The notes under the pieces were generated by a model, which saw nothing but the letters and a program-made list of their open reading frames with translations, was not told where the DNA came from and did no database searches. 64,000 nt of DNA, from contig NZ_BFAZ01000011.1 in NCBI RefSeq assembly GCF_003114815.1, positions 1-64,000 on the forward strand, read 5' to 3'. The translations under genes were made by a program, and so were the position numbers. Shown in pieces: positions 26,372 to 34,903 of the stretch. Positions within the stretch are counted from its first letter, which is position 1, and every line of letters starts with the position of its first letter. Source of the DNA: Leptospira ellinghausenii. Lineage in GTDB: Bacteria > Spirochaetota > Leptospiria > Leptospirales > Leptospiraceae.

Positions 26372-27160
26372 TTATTTTGCCACCGTAAGAACGATTGTGT
26401 TCGTAGTTGACCAATCGACTGAGCCAGAGTTGTCAATCGTGAGTCTATTCCCAGTAATTGTTACTGCACCGTCCCAGGCGAAAGGAACACCTGGAGTCGC
26501 TGTTGCAACGACTCGAATGTCGGCCAATGTAGGAGGGAAATCGAAATAGAAATGCATTACACCTAAAGCGACTTCAACCGCAGTAGGAACGCGCCGGATC
26601 ACTGAATATGCCTGACTTCCTGGCTCACGTCCATTGAGTAATGTTGCAGCGGCCCATCCGTTATTTGCTCCCAAGAGAGTTTCTGTAGTGGGAGTAGTCT
26701 TGTTACCAGGTACTTTGTGGTATACAAACATTTCATTGGCAGAAATTTTAATGGCCGTAACTTCAGAAATTGGATCTGAATTTATAACATCAACAAGTGC
26801 AGCAATTGCATTCCCAGGTGTATCATCCGCATGACCTTTTACAGCTATGTTCCCAGACACAACTCCGTCAGCAGCACGATCAAATTCATATGTTCTTGCA
26901 CCAATTCCAACGGTTTCCGCATCAGCGACATTAGCCGCGACTCGCAACGTATTACATGCGCGAATACCAGGATCATTTGTTAGGTCGACAAACTTGAGGC
27001 CGTTCCAATAAAACTTTCTACCTGTATCACTTTCTCGAACATAGAAAGGTTTAGATCCAATTTTGACCGACAAAGAGGACTTCTCGATAGAGGTGACAAC
27101 TAGTTCTTTACTAGCATCTCCTTGAGCTTGGTTGATTTTCTGATCTATATTTGCTAACAT
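26372..27160 (-). CDS. Structural protein, beta-rich (putative fibre or head protein)
   Basis: About 262 residues from the ATG at 27160, which has a CGAGG Shine-Dalgarno five bases ahead. The frame is open further upstream, but that part overlaps the late promoter. Residues 1-110 are mixed; the remainder is a series of beta strands with Val/Ile/Thr and Pro turns (PFAWDGAVTITGNRLTID), as in decoration or fibre proteins. It is the first gene after late promoter copy D, followed by protease, scaffold and capsid, so it could begin the main head transcript. No family recognised. Confidence 0.5.
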   Translation of the reverse strand: MLANIDQKINQAQGDASKELVVTSIEKSSLSVKIGSKPFYVRESDTGRKFYWNGLKFVDLTNDPGIRACNTLRVAANVADAETVGIGARTYEFDRAADGVVSGNIAVKGHADDTPGNAIAALVDVINSDPISEVTAIKISANEMFVYHKVPGNKTTPTTETLLGANNGWAAATLLNGREPGSQAYSVIRRVPTAVEVALGVMHFYFDFPPTLADIRVVATATPGVPFAWDGAVTITGNRLTIDNSGSVDWSTTNTIVLTVAK

Positions 27161-27193
27161 TTTACCTCGCATAAGCGGAGCAGGTATTTGATT

Positions 27194-27230
27194 AGGGAGT
27201 GACAAGGGACGAATTACCTGCAATTTGCAA
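27194..27230 (-). promoter_or_regulatory. Late promoter-like element (copy D) before the head-protein genes
   Basis: TTGCAA, 17 bp, CCTTGTCACTCCCT on the minus strand. Here no ATG follows the box; translation starts 34 bases later with a proper Shine-Dalgarno. This shows that the element is conserved as DNA and not as an N-terminal peptide. Confidence 0.6.
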
Positions 27231-27250
27231 GAAAAAAATGAAAGGCTTGA

Positions 27251-27643
27251 ATGTTTTTTTATGTCTCGTATTATCGGATTATTGTGGCACAAGAAGAAGA
27301 GAGTTTTGATCCAAATATTCCAACGGCGGAATTCATTATAATTCACGCATCAATCGATAGATTACTTGAATTGTTTTCTCAAGGGAAGATAAGAATTTTT
27401 TTATCAGAAGTGAGAACGCTTAGAGATATCCGAACTAAATCAATCTATCTAACACATGCTCAAAAGAAACTTACAATGGGTATTATCAACGGTATCTATA
27501 CAAGACACCGCGATATTTATAAAATTCTTACGCCTGCTTCAAGGGCGAAACCTATCGAACCGAATCCCGACTTACTGCGCTTGCAGTTGGCTCAGGCAAA
27601 TTCAGACCTTCTCGATAATTTGAGACAATTAACCGCTTCATAG
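27251..27643 (+). CDS. Small plus-strand protein inside the late block
   Basis: A 130-residue protein with AAAGG five bases ahead of the ATG at 27251; a GTG at 27284 is an alternative. The sequence is helical and basic (LRDIRTKSIYLTHAQKKLTMGIINGIY) and reads like a true protein. It diverges from late promoter D and overlaps the 3' end of the convergent 155-residue gene by 92 bases. Function unknown; its isolation on the opposite strand suggests a moron or a regulator. Confidence 0.5.
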   Translation: MFFYVSYYRIIVAQEEESFDPNIPTAEFIIIHASIDRLLELFSQGKIRIFLSEVRTLRDIRTKSIYLTHAQKKLTMGIINGIYTRHRDIYKILTPASRAKPIEPNPDLLRLQLAQANSDLLDNLRQLTAS

Positions 27644-28019
27644 AATCGATATAATCTGGATCTTTTCCCAAAAGGAATGTTTTACACATTAACAGCCATC
27701 GCCTTTTCCAGAAAAAATTTGCGAGGCCAATTCTTGTTCCCATTGAGTAAATATCAATTTTCGGAGGAACATTCGAAACATGAGTAACAGAATATCCCGC
27801 AAATGCCTGGATAAACTGAGAAAGAAACTGTAAAAAATCAGAAAGCCTCGGCTTCTTTCTTAGATTTGCTTTCACAGATAATTTGAACAATGCAAGTACA
27901 ACCCATCGATGGATAGGATTCATGTAATGAAGATAGAATCTATGCGTAAATGTGAGTAACTCTACTCGCTCTTTCCCTATAACTTGTTTGGCTCTTTTTT
28001 GTTGAAATTTATTACTCAC
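27552..28019 (-). CDS. Hypothetical basic protein
   Basis: A 155-residue, Lys/Arg-rich helical protein beginning with GTG at 28019 behind AAGGAT. There are several aromatic/hydrophobic helices (IHRWVVLALFKLSVKAN; FLSQFIQAFAGYSV), but none is clearly transmembrane. It overlaps the plus-strand gene at its 3' end, so one of the two may be shorter than annotated. I do not recognise it. Confidence 0.45.
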   Translation of the reverse strand: MSNKFQQKRAKQVIGKERVELLTFTHRFYLHYMNPIHRWVVLALFKLSVKANLRKKPRLSDFLQFLSQFIQAFAGYSVTHVSNVPPKIDIYSMGTRIGLANFFWKRRWLLMCKTFLLGKDPDYIDSMKRLIVSNYREGLNLPEPTASAVSRDSVR

Positions 28020-28030
28020 GTTCCGGATCC

Positions 28031-28198
28031 TTATCTTAAAATTTTCACAAGAGAAGGGTTTGCACCTTCATCCCGATTACACAGCTTACATCTCTCAGTC
28101 AGCCTTCGCTCGGAGTCATGGGGGAGAGTCTTTCGGCGCCCACCGCGTCTGTATTTTCCGCCATCTTGTGCCAGGAACCACTCGCCACCCATACCCAT
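28031..28198 (-). CDS. Small CxxC protein
   Basis: A 55-codon frame with ATG at 28198: an MGMGGEWFLA start, an Arg/Lys-rich middle and a CKLC pair near residue 37, which could form half of a zinc site. It lies between the 155-residue gene and the connector gene and fills an otherwise empty 260-bp interval. A distant AAGGAAAC is the only ribosome-binding candidate. Nucleic-acid binding is possible; it may also be chance. Confidence 0.35.
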   Translation of the reverse strand: MGMGGEWFLAQDGGKYRRGGRRKTLPHDSERRLTERCKLCNRDEGANPSLVKILR

Positions 28199-28283
28199 GA
28201 GAAAACTATTCAGTTTCCTTGTAGTCCAAAGCCTTGTCCGTTCCTAAATCCCAGTGTGAGATTTAGGTATCCAACTGCAATAA

Positions 28284-29234
28284 CTAAAGTATTGCGACTC
28301 TCATGGACCTGTATCGACTCATGTTTTTTTCGTACCATGCCTTGAGATAGTTAGTCAATTCTAAGATTCGGGCTCCATACATCGAGCTCGTCGCAGACTG
28401 AGTTGTGCTGACAGATTCATGTAGAACACCAACCCCAACCGAAAAACTTGCAACGGCGGCAGCGCGTCCATCTCCGTATATCGACATTACTTTAATGGCT
28501 GTTATAAGACCAATAACCTCTCTTAATTCCGCTGGAACTCGATACGCAGAATCATATCCAGAGATAAAATCAATATAGTGAGTAGTTGGAATTTTCGTTG
28601 GGCTCATCCCTTGAAAAACTCTTTGCGATCGAAGCGCTGCGTTACCAGAAAAGGAGACATTAGATCCAAGAATCCCGATAGAACGTAAAATTCCTTGGTC
28701 ATATACTATTCTCGCTCTCTTTTGGAAATCAACGATTGTGGTTGTCGGTTCATTGTTCATGTCCCGGCCAATTGGATTAACGAACTGCCAAGTAATTAGT
28801 CTTTGAAGTGGTTTTTTTCGCAATTCTACAAAGAAATTATTACCAAGATCGGAATTCTGATAATCGTGAGCATCATACCACTTTGCATGAGGCTCGATTA
28901 ACCTTGAAAGGTTCCCTTTTGGTCTATGCCTATAGATTGTCGGATAGATTTCGTGCTCCAACTCCTCAGAAATCGCAAGTGTAACCTGATCTACGAATCC
29001 TTTTAAATTTTCGTCTGTGATATATGATCCATCAACCGTCACCAATCGACCGTTACCCGACATCAAAGAATATCGTATTTCATCGGGAGTTACAATTGCT
29101 CCCCACCCACCGGTCTTAGGAATCGATGGATCGATTTCACCTGGGTTTTCAGTAGCATACAGCCTTTCCAAAAGGTGCCTGTTTGCATTTTCGTCGGGAT
29201 TTTGGAATAGAAAACCTTTAAACGGTCGCACCAT
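28284..29234 (-). CDS. Head-tail connector / neck-like protein
   Basis: A 316-residue protein with AAAGG seven bases ahead of its ATG. The C-terminal third (DFISGYDSAYRVPAELREV..., then SATSSMYGARILELTNYL) resembles a segment seen in neck/adaptor proteins of T4-like and other myoviruses, where membrane-free helices with small residues pack in a ring. It is read from late promoter copy E, about 50 bases upstream. Its position between portal/MuF genes and head genes fits a connector. Confidence moderate. Confidence 0.45.
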   Translation of the reverse strand: MVRPFKGFLFQNPDENANRHLLERLYATENPGEIDPSIPKTGGWGAIVTPDEIRYSLMSGNGRLVTVDGSYITDENLKGFVDQVTLAISEELEHEIYPTIYRHRPKGNLSRLIEPHAKWYDAHDYQNSDLGNNFFVELRKKPLQRLITWQFVNPIGRDMNNEPTTTIVDFQKRARIVYDQGILRSIGILGSNVSFSGNAALRSQRVFQGMSPTKIPTTHYIDFISGYDSAYRVPAELREVIGLITAIKVMSIYGDGRAAAVASFSVGVGVLHESVSTTQSATSSMYGARILELTNYLKAWYEKNMSRYRSMRVAIL

Positions 29235-29285
29235 ATTTTTTACCTTTAATGAAACCTAAGATGATATTTGAGCAGAGTTTGACAT

Positions 29286-29322
29286 GGGAAGTGACAAGGG
29301 CATCCCCCAGGCGAGAATTCAA
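29286..29322 (-). promoter_or_regulatory. Late promoter-like element (copy E) before the connector gene
   Basis: TTGAAT, 17 bp, CCTTGTCACTTCCC on the minus strand, followed by ATG. That ATG opens only a 9-codon cistron; the real gene starts about 50 bases on, with its own Shine-Dalgarno. Box identical to copies B, F and G. Confidence 0.65.
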
Positions 29323-29335
29323 GCTTTTTTCGGTT

Positions 29336-30490
29336 TCAGTCAGTCGCCACCGAACGATAAATTGATTCGCGGAAGATTCTACCAAGATCAAGCCTTGTCT
29401 GATTAATCCTCCCAATAAATTTTCTCGGTTGGATACGTTCTGCCAGAGCTGAGGCCGTTGTATCTGGCATAATCGTATATCTAGGATTATATTGGTACAC
29501 ACAAACTATTCTTTCTGGAAGAGTACCAGCATTGATGCGAGCATATCTACTGTCTTCTATCCAAAAGTCTTCATACTCGATAGAATCGGTATAGACGGCC
29601 ACAATCTCTCTGAGTGGGCTGTATTTGACAGGGTAACGTCCTTCTTTATCTTTTTCCAAGATTTCTTTCTCTGTTCGAAGCGTACGAAGTGGAATCAGTA
29701 TATCATCTTTTGAAATGTTTAATCCGGAACCAACAACGATATCAATATCACCTGACTGGACATCTATCATTTTCTCTGCTAATCGAGCATCTTTGGTATC
29801 GATAGTTTTATAACCAATTTTAATTGGAGAAAATGTGACGTAGCTTAATAAATATCTTCGGCTTGCCTCTGCCACTGTCTCACATGAGATTTTGGTAAAA
29901 TCATATTTAAATCCAATCTCATCATAACCTGATTTGTCGAGACGTTCTCTCCAAACAGAATCGACCATTACGATGATATCATCCTGGACAGGATGGAGTA
30001 AAAAACCGTCCTCTTCTTGTATAAATGAAACATTTTCAAATTTTGTAAATGATTCGATATCATAATCGCAATCCAATTGATAATATTCCTGGAATTCAAT
30101 ATTTGGTTTTAGCTTAATTCTATTGTGCTCAAAACTCTCAATTGAGAGATTAAAATTCCCTCCGAAATCTTCATTCCGAAACACTTTCAGAGATCTGATT
30201 TTGGATATTGGTCCGTATTTCGTTTGAACAACATTGTCATCATAAAACATCGGATTTAAAGTTTCCGTTGGCATCCTTCGATAACGTTCGATTCGATACA
30301 GTTGAGAATCACTTCCAGGAATCGCCATTTTTGTTTCGTCTAGATCTCCTATATTAGGAATTGCGCGGATCCAAATTGCAGGCTCGCCTTGCCTACTGAT
30401 GAGATCATCTGGAGGATTAGGATTAAATACTGAAGGTGCAGGGGTAACTCCAAATGGATTCCCGCCACCAGAAAGATATTGCTTTGCCAT
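29336..30490 (-). CDS. Virion structural protein, unknown role
   Basis: A 384-residue soluble protein with no signal peptide. The N-terminal 60 residues are Pro/Gly/Asn-rich and probably disordered; the rest is mixed alpha/beta with many Asp/Tyr-rich loops. It overlaps the upstream gene stop by one base (TAATG-like) and lies in the head/connector gene run. No motif recognised; an adaptor or a head-vertex protein would fit. Confidence 0.45.
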   Translation of the reverse strand: MAKQYLSGGGNPFGVTPAPSVFNPNPPDDLISRQGEPAIWIRAIPNIGDLDETKMAIPGSDSQLYRIERYRRMPTETLNPMFYDDNVVQTKYGPISKIRSLKVFRNEDFGGNFNLSIESFEHNRIKLKPNIEFQEYYQLDCDYDIESFTKFENVSFIQEEDGFLLHPVQDDIIVMVDSVWRERLDKSGYDEIGFKYDFTKISCETVAEASRRYLLSYVTFSPIKIGYKTIDTKDARLAEKMIDVQSGDIDIVVGSGLNISKDDILIPLRTLRTEKEILEKDKEGRYPVKYSPLREIVAVYTDSIEYEDFWIEDSRYARINAGTLPERIVCVYQYNPRYTIMPDTTASALAERIQPRKFIGRINQTRLDLGRIFRESIYRSVATD

Positions 30491-30951
30491 TAGTTATATT
30501 TCCCACCATTCCGCTCGATTACCTCTTTTGCGGATTCTATTACTGCGAGTTTTTGTTCCTGATTAAATGTTGATCCAGATACATCGAGATAGATTTCTTC
30601 TCCGGCTTTCCTCACAGAGAGCAGAACTATTCCGAGAGTTTCAAACTCATCCGTGTCCATTTCATTTCTGTATTTAGATACTGCACTTTTAGGATCTAAA
30701 AATTCTGTCATCTCAGAGAAGGCCATTGCATCGAGAACGACTTCTCTACCAGAACGTTGTGGAGGAGTGGATTTGATATAACTATCAACTCGATCCAAAA
30801 TATCTTTGAGCATGAGCCAATACTTCTTTTCCCAAGGATCCTCGATCGGTGTAATATCGTGCCATGTTGCGTGACGCTTATTTGCGTCTTCAAACTTTTT
30901 TATAATAACACGTCTAAGAAATTCTAAATGGTCTTTATAATGATCTTTCAT
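30490..30951 (-). CDS. Hypothetical protein between MuF-like and connector genes
   Basis: A 153-residue charged helical protein. The helices (YKDHLEFLRRVIIKKFEDA) are followed by an acidic segment and a short beta domain. ATGA overlap with the MuF-like gene and a one-base overlap downstream show it belongs to the same translated block. No family recognised. Confidence 0.45.
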   Translation of the reverse strand: MKDHYKDHLEFLRRVIIKKFEDANKRHATWHDITPIEDPWEKKYWLMLKDILDRVDSYIKSTPPQRSGREVVLDAMAFSEMTEFLDPKSAVSKYRNEMDTDEFETLGIVLLSVRKAGEEIYLDVSGSTFNQEQKLAVIESAKEVIERNGGKYN

Positions 30952-31934
30952 TACATCACTCTTTGCCCTTTTCGGAATACTCCATAATCGATTCCCAATT
31001 CACTCATCGCGCGGATCCTTCCAGCATTGAACGCCATACTTGCTTCTGTCCAGGCAAATCGTCGAAAATTTCTATTCAATCGCAATTGCAGTAATTCGGA
31101 TTCTTTACCATTGAGTAATTCAAGATAAGTTTCCGATGAAATCGTACCATTTTCAACGAGATCCAATAGATCCGGATAAGCAAAATCACTTTGCATTTGT
31201 TCAAGTGTCTTCCCTTCCTGAATTGCCGTAACGATCATATCTCGCCACATTTGTGTTAGATACTCATAAGGCTTTCCACCTCTGACAGGTTGACCATCTT
31301 CGCCATAGATTATTTCACCCTGGTCATCTCGTTTGTAAATCGCTAGCCATTCCGCTCCATGTTCCTTTGCGTATTCTGTTGCGAGCCTTGATACTTCTTT
31401 TTTCGAAACTATTTTTCCTTTCTCAAAAACTTCGTCGATGCCAAACCCAAGTTTATACTTAAGTGCTTTGTCATAATCTTGGATCCCCATTTCAGTAACA
31501 GTTTCCAATGGAAGTTTCAGCTCACCGGTTAGATAACCTGAAAGGTATCCGAGCAATGTTCCAGTTTCACCGATTTCTTTGAAAGTAGGATTCCAATCTT
31601 TTTCTAAATAATCAAACAACCATTCATCGAAGTCCTGATCGGGAGGATCCGGCAAATCATCAAGAACAGTATCCTTCCCAATATTTATAATAGCCGGCCG
31701 TATCTTTCTTGGAAATTGTTTTGCTGTAATAGAAGGAAATATTTTGGAAAAAAGATTCTTCCCCCATTTCAATACACCTTTTTTGAAATATAGTTTCGAT
31801 GCGTACATAGTAGGGGAATCAGGTCCAAGCACGACATATTCTATCCACTTGAGCCGATCCCCAACAATTAACTGAAATTCCCTTCCTGCTTTGCTTCGCA
31901 AAAAGGGGGACTCTTTACCCCAATCGTTTTGCAA
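30951..31934 (-). CDS. MuF-like minor head protein lacking its C-terminal block
   Basis: A 327-residue protein after the portal and a 197-residue gene. The helical C-terminal end (RNFRRFAWTEASMAFNAGR, then IRAMSELGI) matches the core helices of MuF/gp7-type minor head proteins, in which a W/RTE-helix precedes a Cys/His tail. That tail (C..C ... HP.C.C) is missing here: the protein stops right after DYGVFRKGQRVM. A stand-alone protein with just that tail is encoded at 1924-2301. The start overlaps the upstream gene by 20 bases. It should bind the portal and help head assembly or DNA entry. Confidence 0.6.
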   Translation of the reverse strand: MQNDWGKESPFLRSKAGREFQLIVGDRLKWIEYVVLGPDSPTMYASKLYFKKGVLKWGKNLFSKIFPSITAKQFPRKIRPAIINIGKDTVLDDLPDPPDQDFDEWLFDYLEKDWNPTFKEIGETGTLLGYLSGYLTGELKLPLETVTEMGIQDYDKALKYKLGFGIDEVFEKGKIVSKKEVSRLATEYAKEHGAEWLAIYKRDDQGEIIYGEDGQPVRGGKPYEYLTQMWRDMIVTAIQEGKTLEQMQSDFAYPDLLDLVENGTISSETYLELLNGKESELLQLRLNRNFRRFAWTEASMAFNAGRIRAMSELGIDYGVFRKGQRVM

Positions 31935-32508
31935 ATTGATCTAACTGCTGTGAGTATAAAGACAACTTTGTAGCATTTGGCAATCCACTAGAAACAACAC
32001 CTTCAAATTCGGAAACAAGTGTCAGATAGTCTTGAGTAGCTGCGAGTTCTACAATTCTATTTGATAATTGGCCGAGAGCCTCAGTTGCATCGGGATTCAC
32101 ACTTCTCACTTTATCCAAAATCGCGCTAATAATCATAGAAACGATTATCGGCTGTGTCTGGTTAGGAGTAGCAAGAAGATCGGAAATCGTGTACCCCAAA
32201 ACCGTTTTCTCTTGCTCACTTAGGTGATCAATTTCCCCTTGAATGTAGCCAATCCCTTGATCTTCCGATCCTTGAGTTTCTTCTTCTACTTCAGGAGGTG
32301 GATTCATTGCTTCCGCTTCATTCGAATCAGAAGGATTTTCCTGATCGAATTCGGGAAGAGTCGCCCCCGTTCCATCCCCAGAAACAATATCTCCGCCTTC
32401 TACCAAGACCGATTGTTCGTTCTCAGTGTTTTCAATTACTTCCTCAGTGATTGTCTCCGGTGTTTCTACAACGGCCACTTGGTCTGTTGTTTCGTTTTTA
32501 TTTTCCAT
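31915..32508 (-). CDS. Acidic head-region protein
   Basis: A 197-residue protein. The first 95 residues are very acidic and low-complexity (Glu, Asp, Thr, Pro), the last 100 helical. This resembles small accessory head or scaffold-like proteins located next to the portal. It overlaps the MuF-like gene start by 20 bases. No family recognised. Confidence 0.45.
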   Translation of the reverse strand: MENKNETTDQVAVVETPETITEEVIENTENEQSVLVEGGDIVSGDGTGATLPEFDQENPSDSNEAEAMNPPPEVEEETQGSEDQGIGYIQGEIDHLSEQEKTVLGYTISDLLATPNQTQPIIVSMIISAILDKVRSVNPDATEALGQLSNRIVELAATQDYLTLVSEFEGVVSSGLPNATKLSLYSQQLDQFAKRLG

Positions 32509-32536
32509 GTTTTGTCCTTCTAAATTTTTAAATTAA

Positions 32537-34207
32537 CTATGCATTCGGTAGAAAGTCCTCTTCACCCCAAGGCAATTCTCCTTGGTTACCGGTTGCAACA
32601 GGAGATTGCTCTTCCTCACCACCGCCTTGAGCCTGTTCCTCGTCTGCAAAGACTTTTCCAAACTCCTGACTGAAATATTGATTTCCACGTAAGAGGCCGA
32701 GACGGGCCATTTTCTTTCCCTGCTCTACAGTTATGATTCCGCGAGCTACATAATCTTCCGCTTCCTCTTTCATGGTAGGTAAATCATTTGCTTTCCGTAT
32801 TTCATCTAATGACCGACTAACTTTGAATTGTTTGTCTTCGAGATCTGCTTTTTTGTCCTCTTGCTCTGTTTTCACTCCGATGAAATTCAATGCGATTGGG
32901 CTTTCGTCTCTCGGATCGAAAACTTCATTGAGACAATCTTGATGAAAACTCATGATAGATCCATGAGCTCGGTCTCTTGAAAAATGCTGTCTTCCATCCA
33001 TAGAAGGCTCTGCGAGTGATTGCGATTGATTGAGTCTAAGTCCGAGCTGCGCAGGATCAATTCCGTGTCTTGCAATAATAAATGAAGAAACCATTTGGAG
33101 CATTTTATCGAATTCGAAATCATCCGACACATCCAAGTTATGTACCTGGATTTCTCCAGCACCAAACATCATTGGGATTTTGAATCCTTCTCTCGGTCCA
33201 TAAAAAGCGTTTTCCCAAATGAGCTCGATGCGCTCTTGGTCTCCTTTCGGAATTGCGTTTTTTGAAGAAATAATGGCCTTTGGTGGATTCCTAGAATTGA
33301 ATCTGTCTGCGTTATGTTTTATGGTAAAAAGTAGGGACATGATCTCAACCAAACAAGATTCGATAGGCGAATATCCAAACCCACGCATTCGAATATCGGA
33401 AAGGTTATTCTTATGACGGTAAACAATTCGTCCTGCTTCATAAGTCTCTGTTACAGTGTTGTGCACCATCTGAACGTGAGTGATATTTTTATCGCCTTTG
33501 TATCCTTTTCTTGGATCTACACGGAAAATAGTCGCGGGATCCAGATAACGAACGTCACAGATCTCTCCTGCTCGATTAAAGGTTCTCAAATATGCCACGG
33601 CATCTATTGCAAGAGTGTCCCTAGTCGCCATTTCAAGGACTTCCCCAAGTCGTTCACGTTCTCGCCAATCTGCCTGAGATTTATCTCCCATTAGGAAAAC
33701 ACGATTTGCGAAACTGGCCATCTCTTGCCTTTGCAAATCTGTTGCGGATATGTCCTTTTGCTTTAGTTTGAATTCAAAGCCTGGATCTTCTCCAATTTTG
33801 GCATACATTGAAACATCATCGGCCATGATTTGGTGAATTGCTCCGATGAGAGAAGAAGCATAGGAAATGTTTCTGAGGTCCTCTAATGGGATACGATAGA
33901 TAGGCCTAACACGAATCCCTTGCTGGACAGGGACCACCATATCATCTGAATAAATTGGATTCTTCTTGTCCTTTGCAGTTTCCAGCAAATTAAACATTCG
34001 ATTATTTAATTCAACTGCTTGCTTTACTGTTGATTTTGCAGGTGAGTAAAAAGAGGATTTTCTAAATTCCTCCACAGTCATAGTCCTTGGATCGGAAGAG
34101 GGATCTTCGACTGCTTTAGCCTTACCTTGAACAACCTTCTCTCTTAACTCTGGTGGAGTTCGATAGAATAGATTCTTCTCATAATTTTTCCCACGTGGTC
34201 TCGGCAT
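32537..34207 (-). CDS. Portal protein
   Basis: About 556 residues. Features of phage portals: an N-terminal region leading into a SSLIGAIHQIMADDVS helix, a central alpha/beta stem with YLDPATIFRVDP and RIVYRHKNNLS, a long helix pair (MSLLFTIKHNADRF), and a loose acidic C-terminus (EEEQSP). It forms the dodecameric ring through which DNA is packaged and ejected. I start it at the ATG at 34207, immediately after late promoter copy F and without a Shine-Dalgarno. The terminase, its normal neighbour, is about 13 kb upstream because cargo intervenes. Confidence 0.8.
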   Translation of the reverse strand: MPRPRGKNYEKNLFYRTPPELREKVVQGKAKAVEDPSSDPRTMTVEEFRKSSFYSPAKSTVKQAVELNNRMFNLLETAKDKKNPIYSDDMVVPVQQGIRVRPIYRIPLEDLRNISYASSLIGAIHQIMADDVSMYAKIGEDPGFEFKLKQKDISATDLQRQEMASFANRVFLMGDKSQADWRERERLGEVLEMATRDTLAIDAVAYLRTFNRAGEICDVRYLDPATIFRVDPRKGYKGDKNITHVQMVHNTVTETYEAGRIVYRHKNNLSDIRMRGFGYSPIESCLVEIMSLLFTIKHNADRFNSRNPPKAIISSKNAIPKGDQERIELIWENAFYGPREGFKIPMMFGAGEIQVHNLDVSDDFEFDKMLQMVSSFIIARHGIDPAQLGLRLNQSQSLAEPSMDGRQHFSRDRAHGSIMSFHQDCLNEVFDPRDESPIALNFIGVKTEQEDKKADLEDKQFKVSRSLDEIRKANDLPTMKEEAEDYVARGIITVEQGKKMARLGLLRGNQYFSQEFGKVFADEEQAQGGGEEEQSPVATGNQGELPWGEEDFLPNA

Positions 34208-34244
34208 GGGAAGTGACAAGAAATATAGTTCTCAATCATTGCAA
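34208..34244 (-). promoter_or_regulatory. Late promoter-like element (copy F) before the portal gene
   Basis: TTGCAA, 17 bp, TCTTGTCACTTCCC, then ATG on the minus strand. Just upstream of it (34247-34315) are direct repeats GTTTTCAAA (two copies, minus strand) and AAAACCCC (two copies), which might bind a regulator. Confidence 0.66.
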
Positions 34245-34333
34245 TCGTTTTTTAAGGTTGAAAGTGGGGTTTTAAGGGGTTTTTAAATTCGTTTGAAAAC
34301 GATTTGAAAACAAACTCTGAAAAGGTTGCTTTC

Positions 34334-34903
34334 TTATATTTCATCATCCAATACCCAGGAGACAATATTTTCAACTAAGGAAGACTTATCGATTCCCGGT
34401 AACATTCCTTCTTTGTTAAAGGACAAAATCAAATCCTCCATAAGAACCAAACAATTAACAATTTCCGAAGTATTTTCTTTTATTTCCCTGGCCAATTCAG
34501 CGCGAAAGTTTGCTTTATTAATGTTTTCAGGGTAACCCAAACACAAGTCATGCGCAATAAAGTTTCTCGCTTCTCTTGCTTTATCAAAACGGCCAAAAAA
34601 TCCAATAAATTTATCATTTTCTGTATTTATTTTTGATAATATTTTAATACATCTATCTAAATTAATTTTATCCGCAATTTTCATTATTTGGCTATATAAT
34701 TCATCTGAATTTAAATTTATATTATTAAATTCTTTAAATTTTTCTTTGAAATACTGAGGATACTTTATCACCAATGCTAATAAGAAATTCTTGCAAATTT
34801 TATCAAAGTAAGTAGCCACACAAAGCGCTTTCCCTATGATACTGAAATTTATAATGCTATATTCAGTAAGTTCTGGAGTGTAATAATTAATTCTTTTTTC
34901 CAT
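34334..34903 (-). CDS. HEPN-like domain protein
   Basis: A 189-residue all-helical protein. Near residue 113 it has REARNFIAHDL, the R-N-x3-H motif (Rx4-6H) of HEPN domains, many of which are RNases in toxin-antitoxin, abortive-infection or CRISPR systems. No partner nucleotidyltransferase gene is next to it. It stands alone between portal and cargo operon, with its own upstream region, so it may be a solo phage-defence gene. Some HEPN proteins are non-catalytic, so RNase activity is inference. Confidence 0.55.
   Translation of the reverse strand: MEKRINYYTPELTEYSIINFSIIGKALCVATYFDKICKNFLLALVIKYPQYFKEKFKEFNNINLNSDELYSQIMKIADKINLDRCIKILSKINTENDKFIGFFGRFDKAREARNFIAHDLCLGYPENINKANFRAELAREIKENTSEIVNCLVLMEDLILSFNKEGMLPGIDKSSLVENIVSWVLDDEI

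Noticed and set aside
28118..28345. Plus-strand frames in the 28.0-28.3 kb interval
   Set aside because: The minus-strand 55-codon CxxC frame explains the interval better; the plus frames are Ser/Pro/Leu shadows.
29218..29502. 94-codon minus-strand frame across late promoter E
   Set aside because: It overlaps the end of the 384-residue gene and reads through the promoter box; no start signal.
2301..34219. A shared N-terminal peptide MSLPM(P/Q) at several structural proteins, from TTG starts
   Set aside because: The terminase copy has the box out of frame, and copies D and E lie 34-50 bases ahead of the true starts, so the conservation is at DNA level, not protein level.
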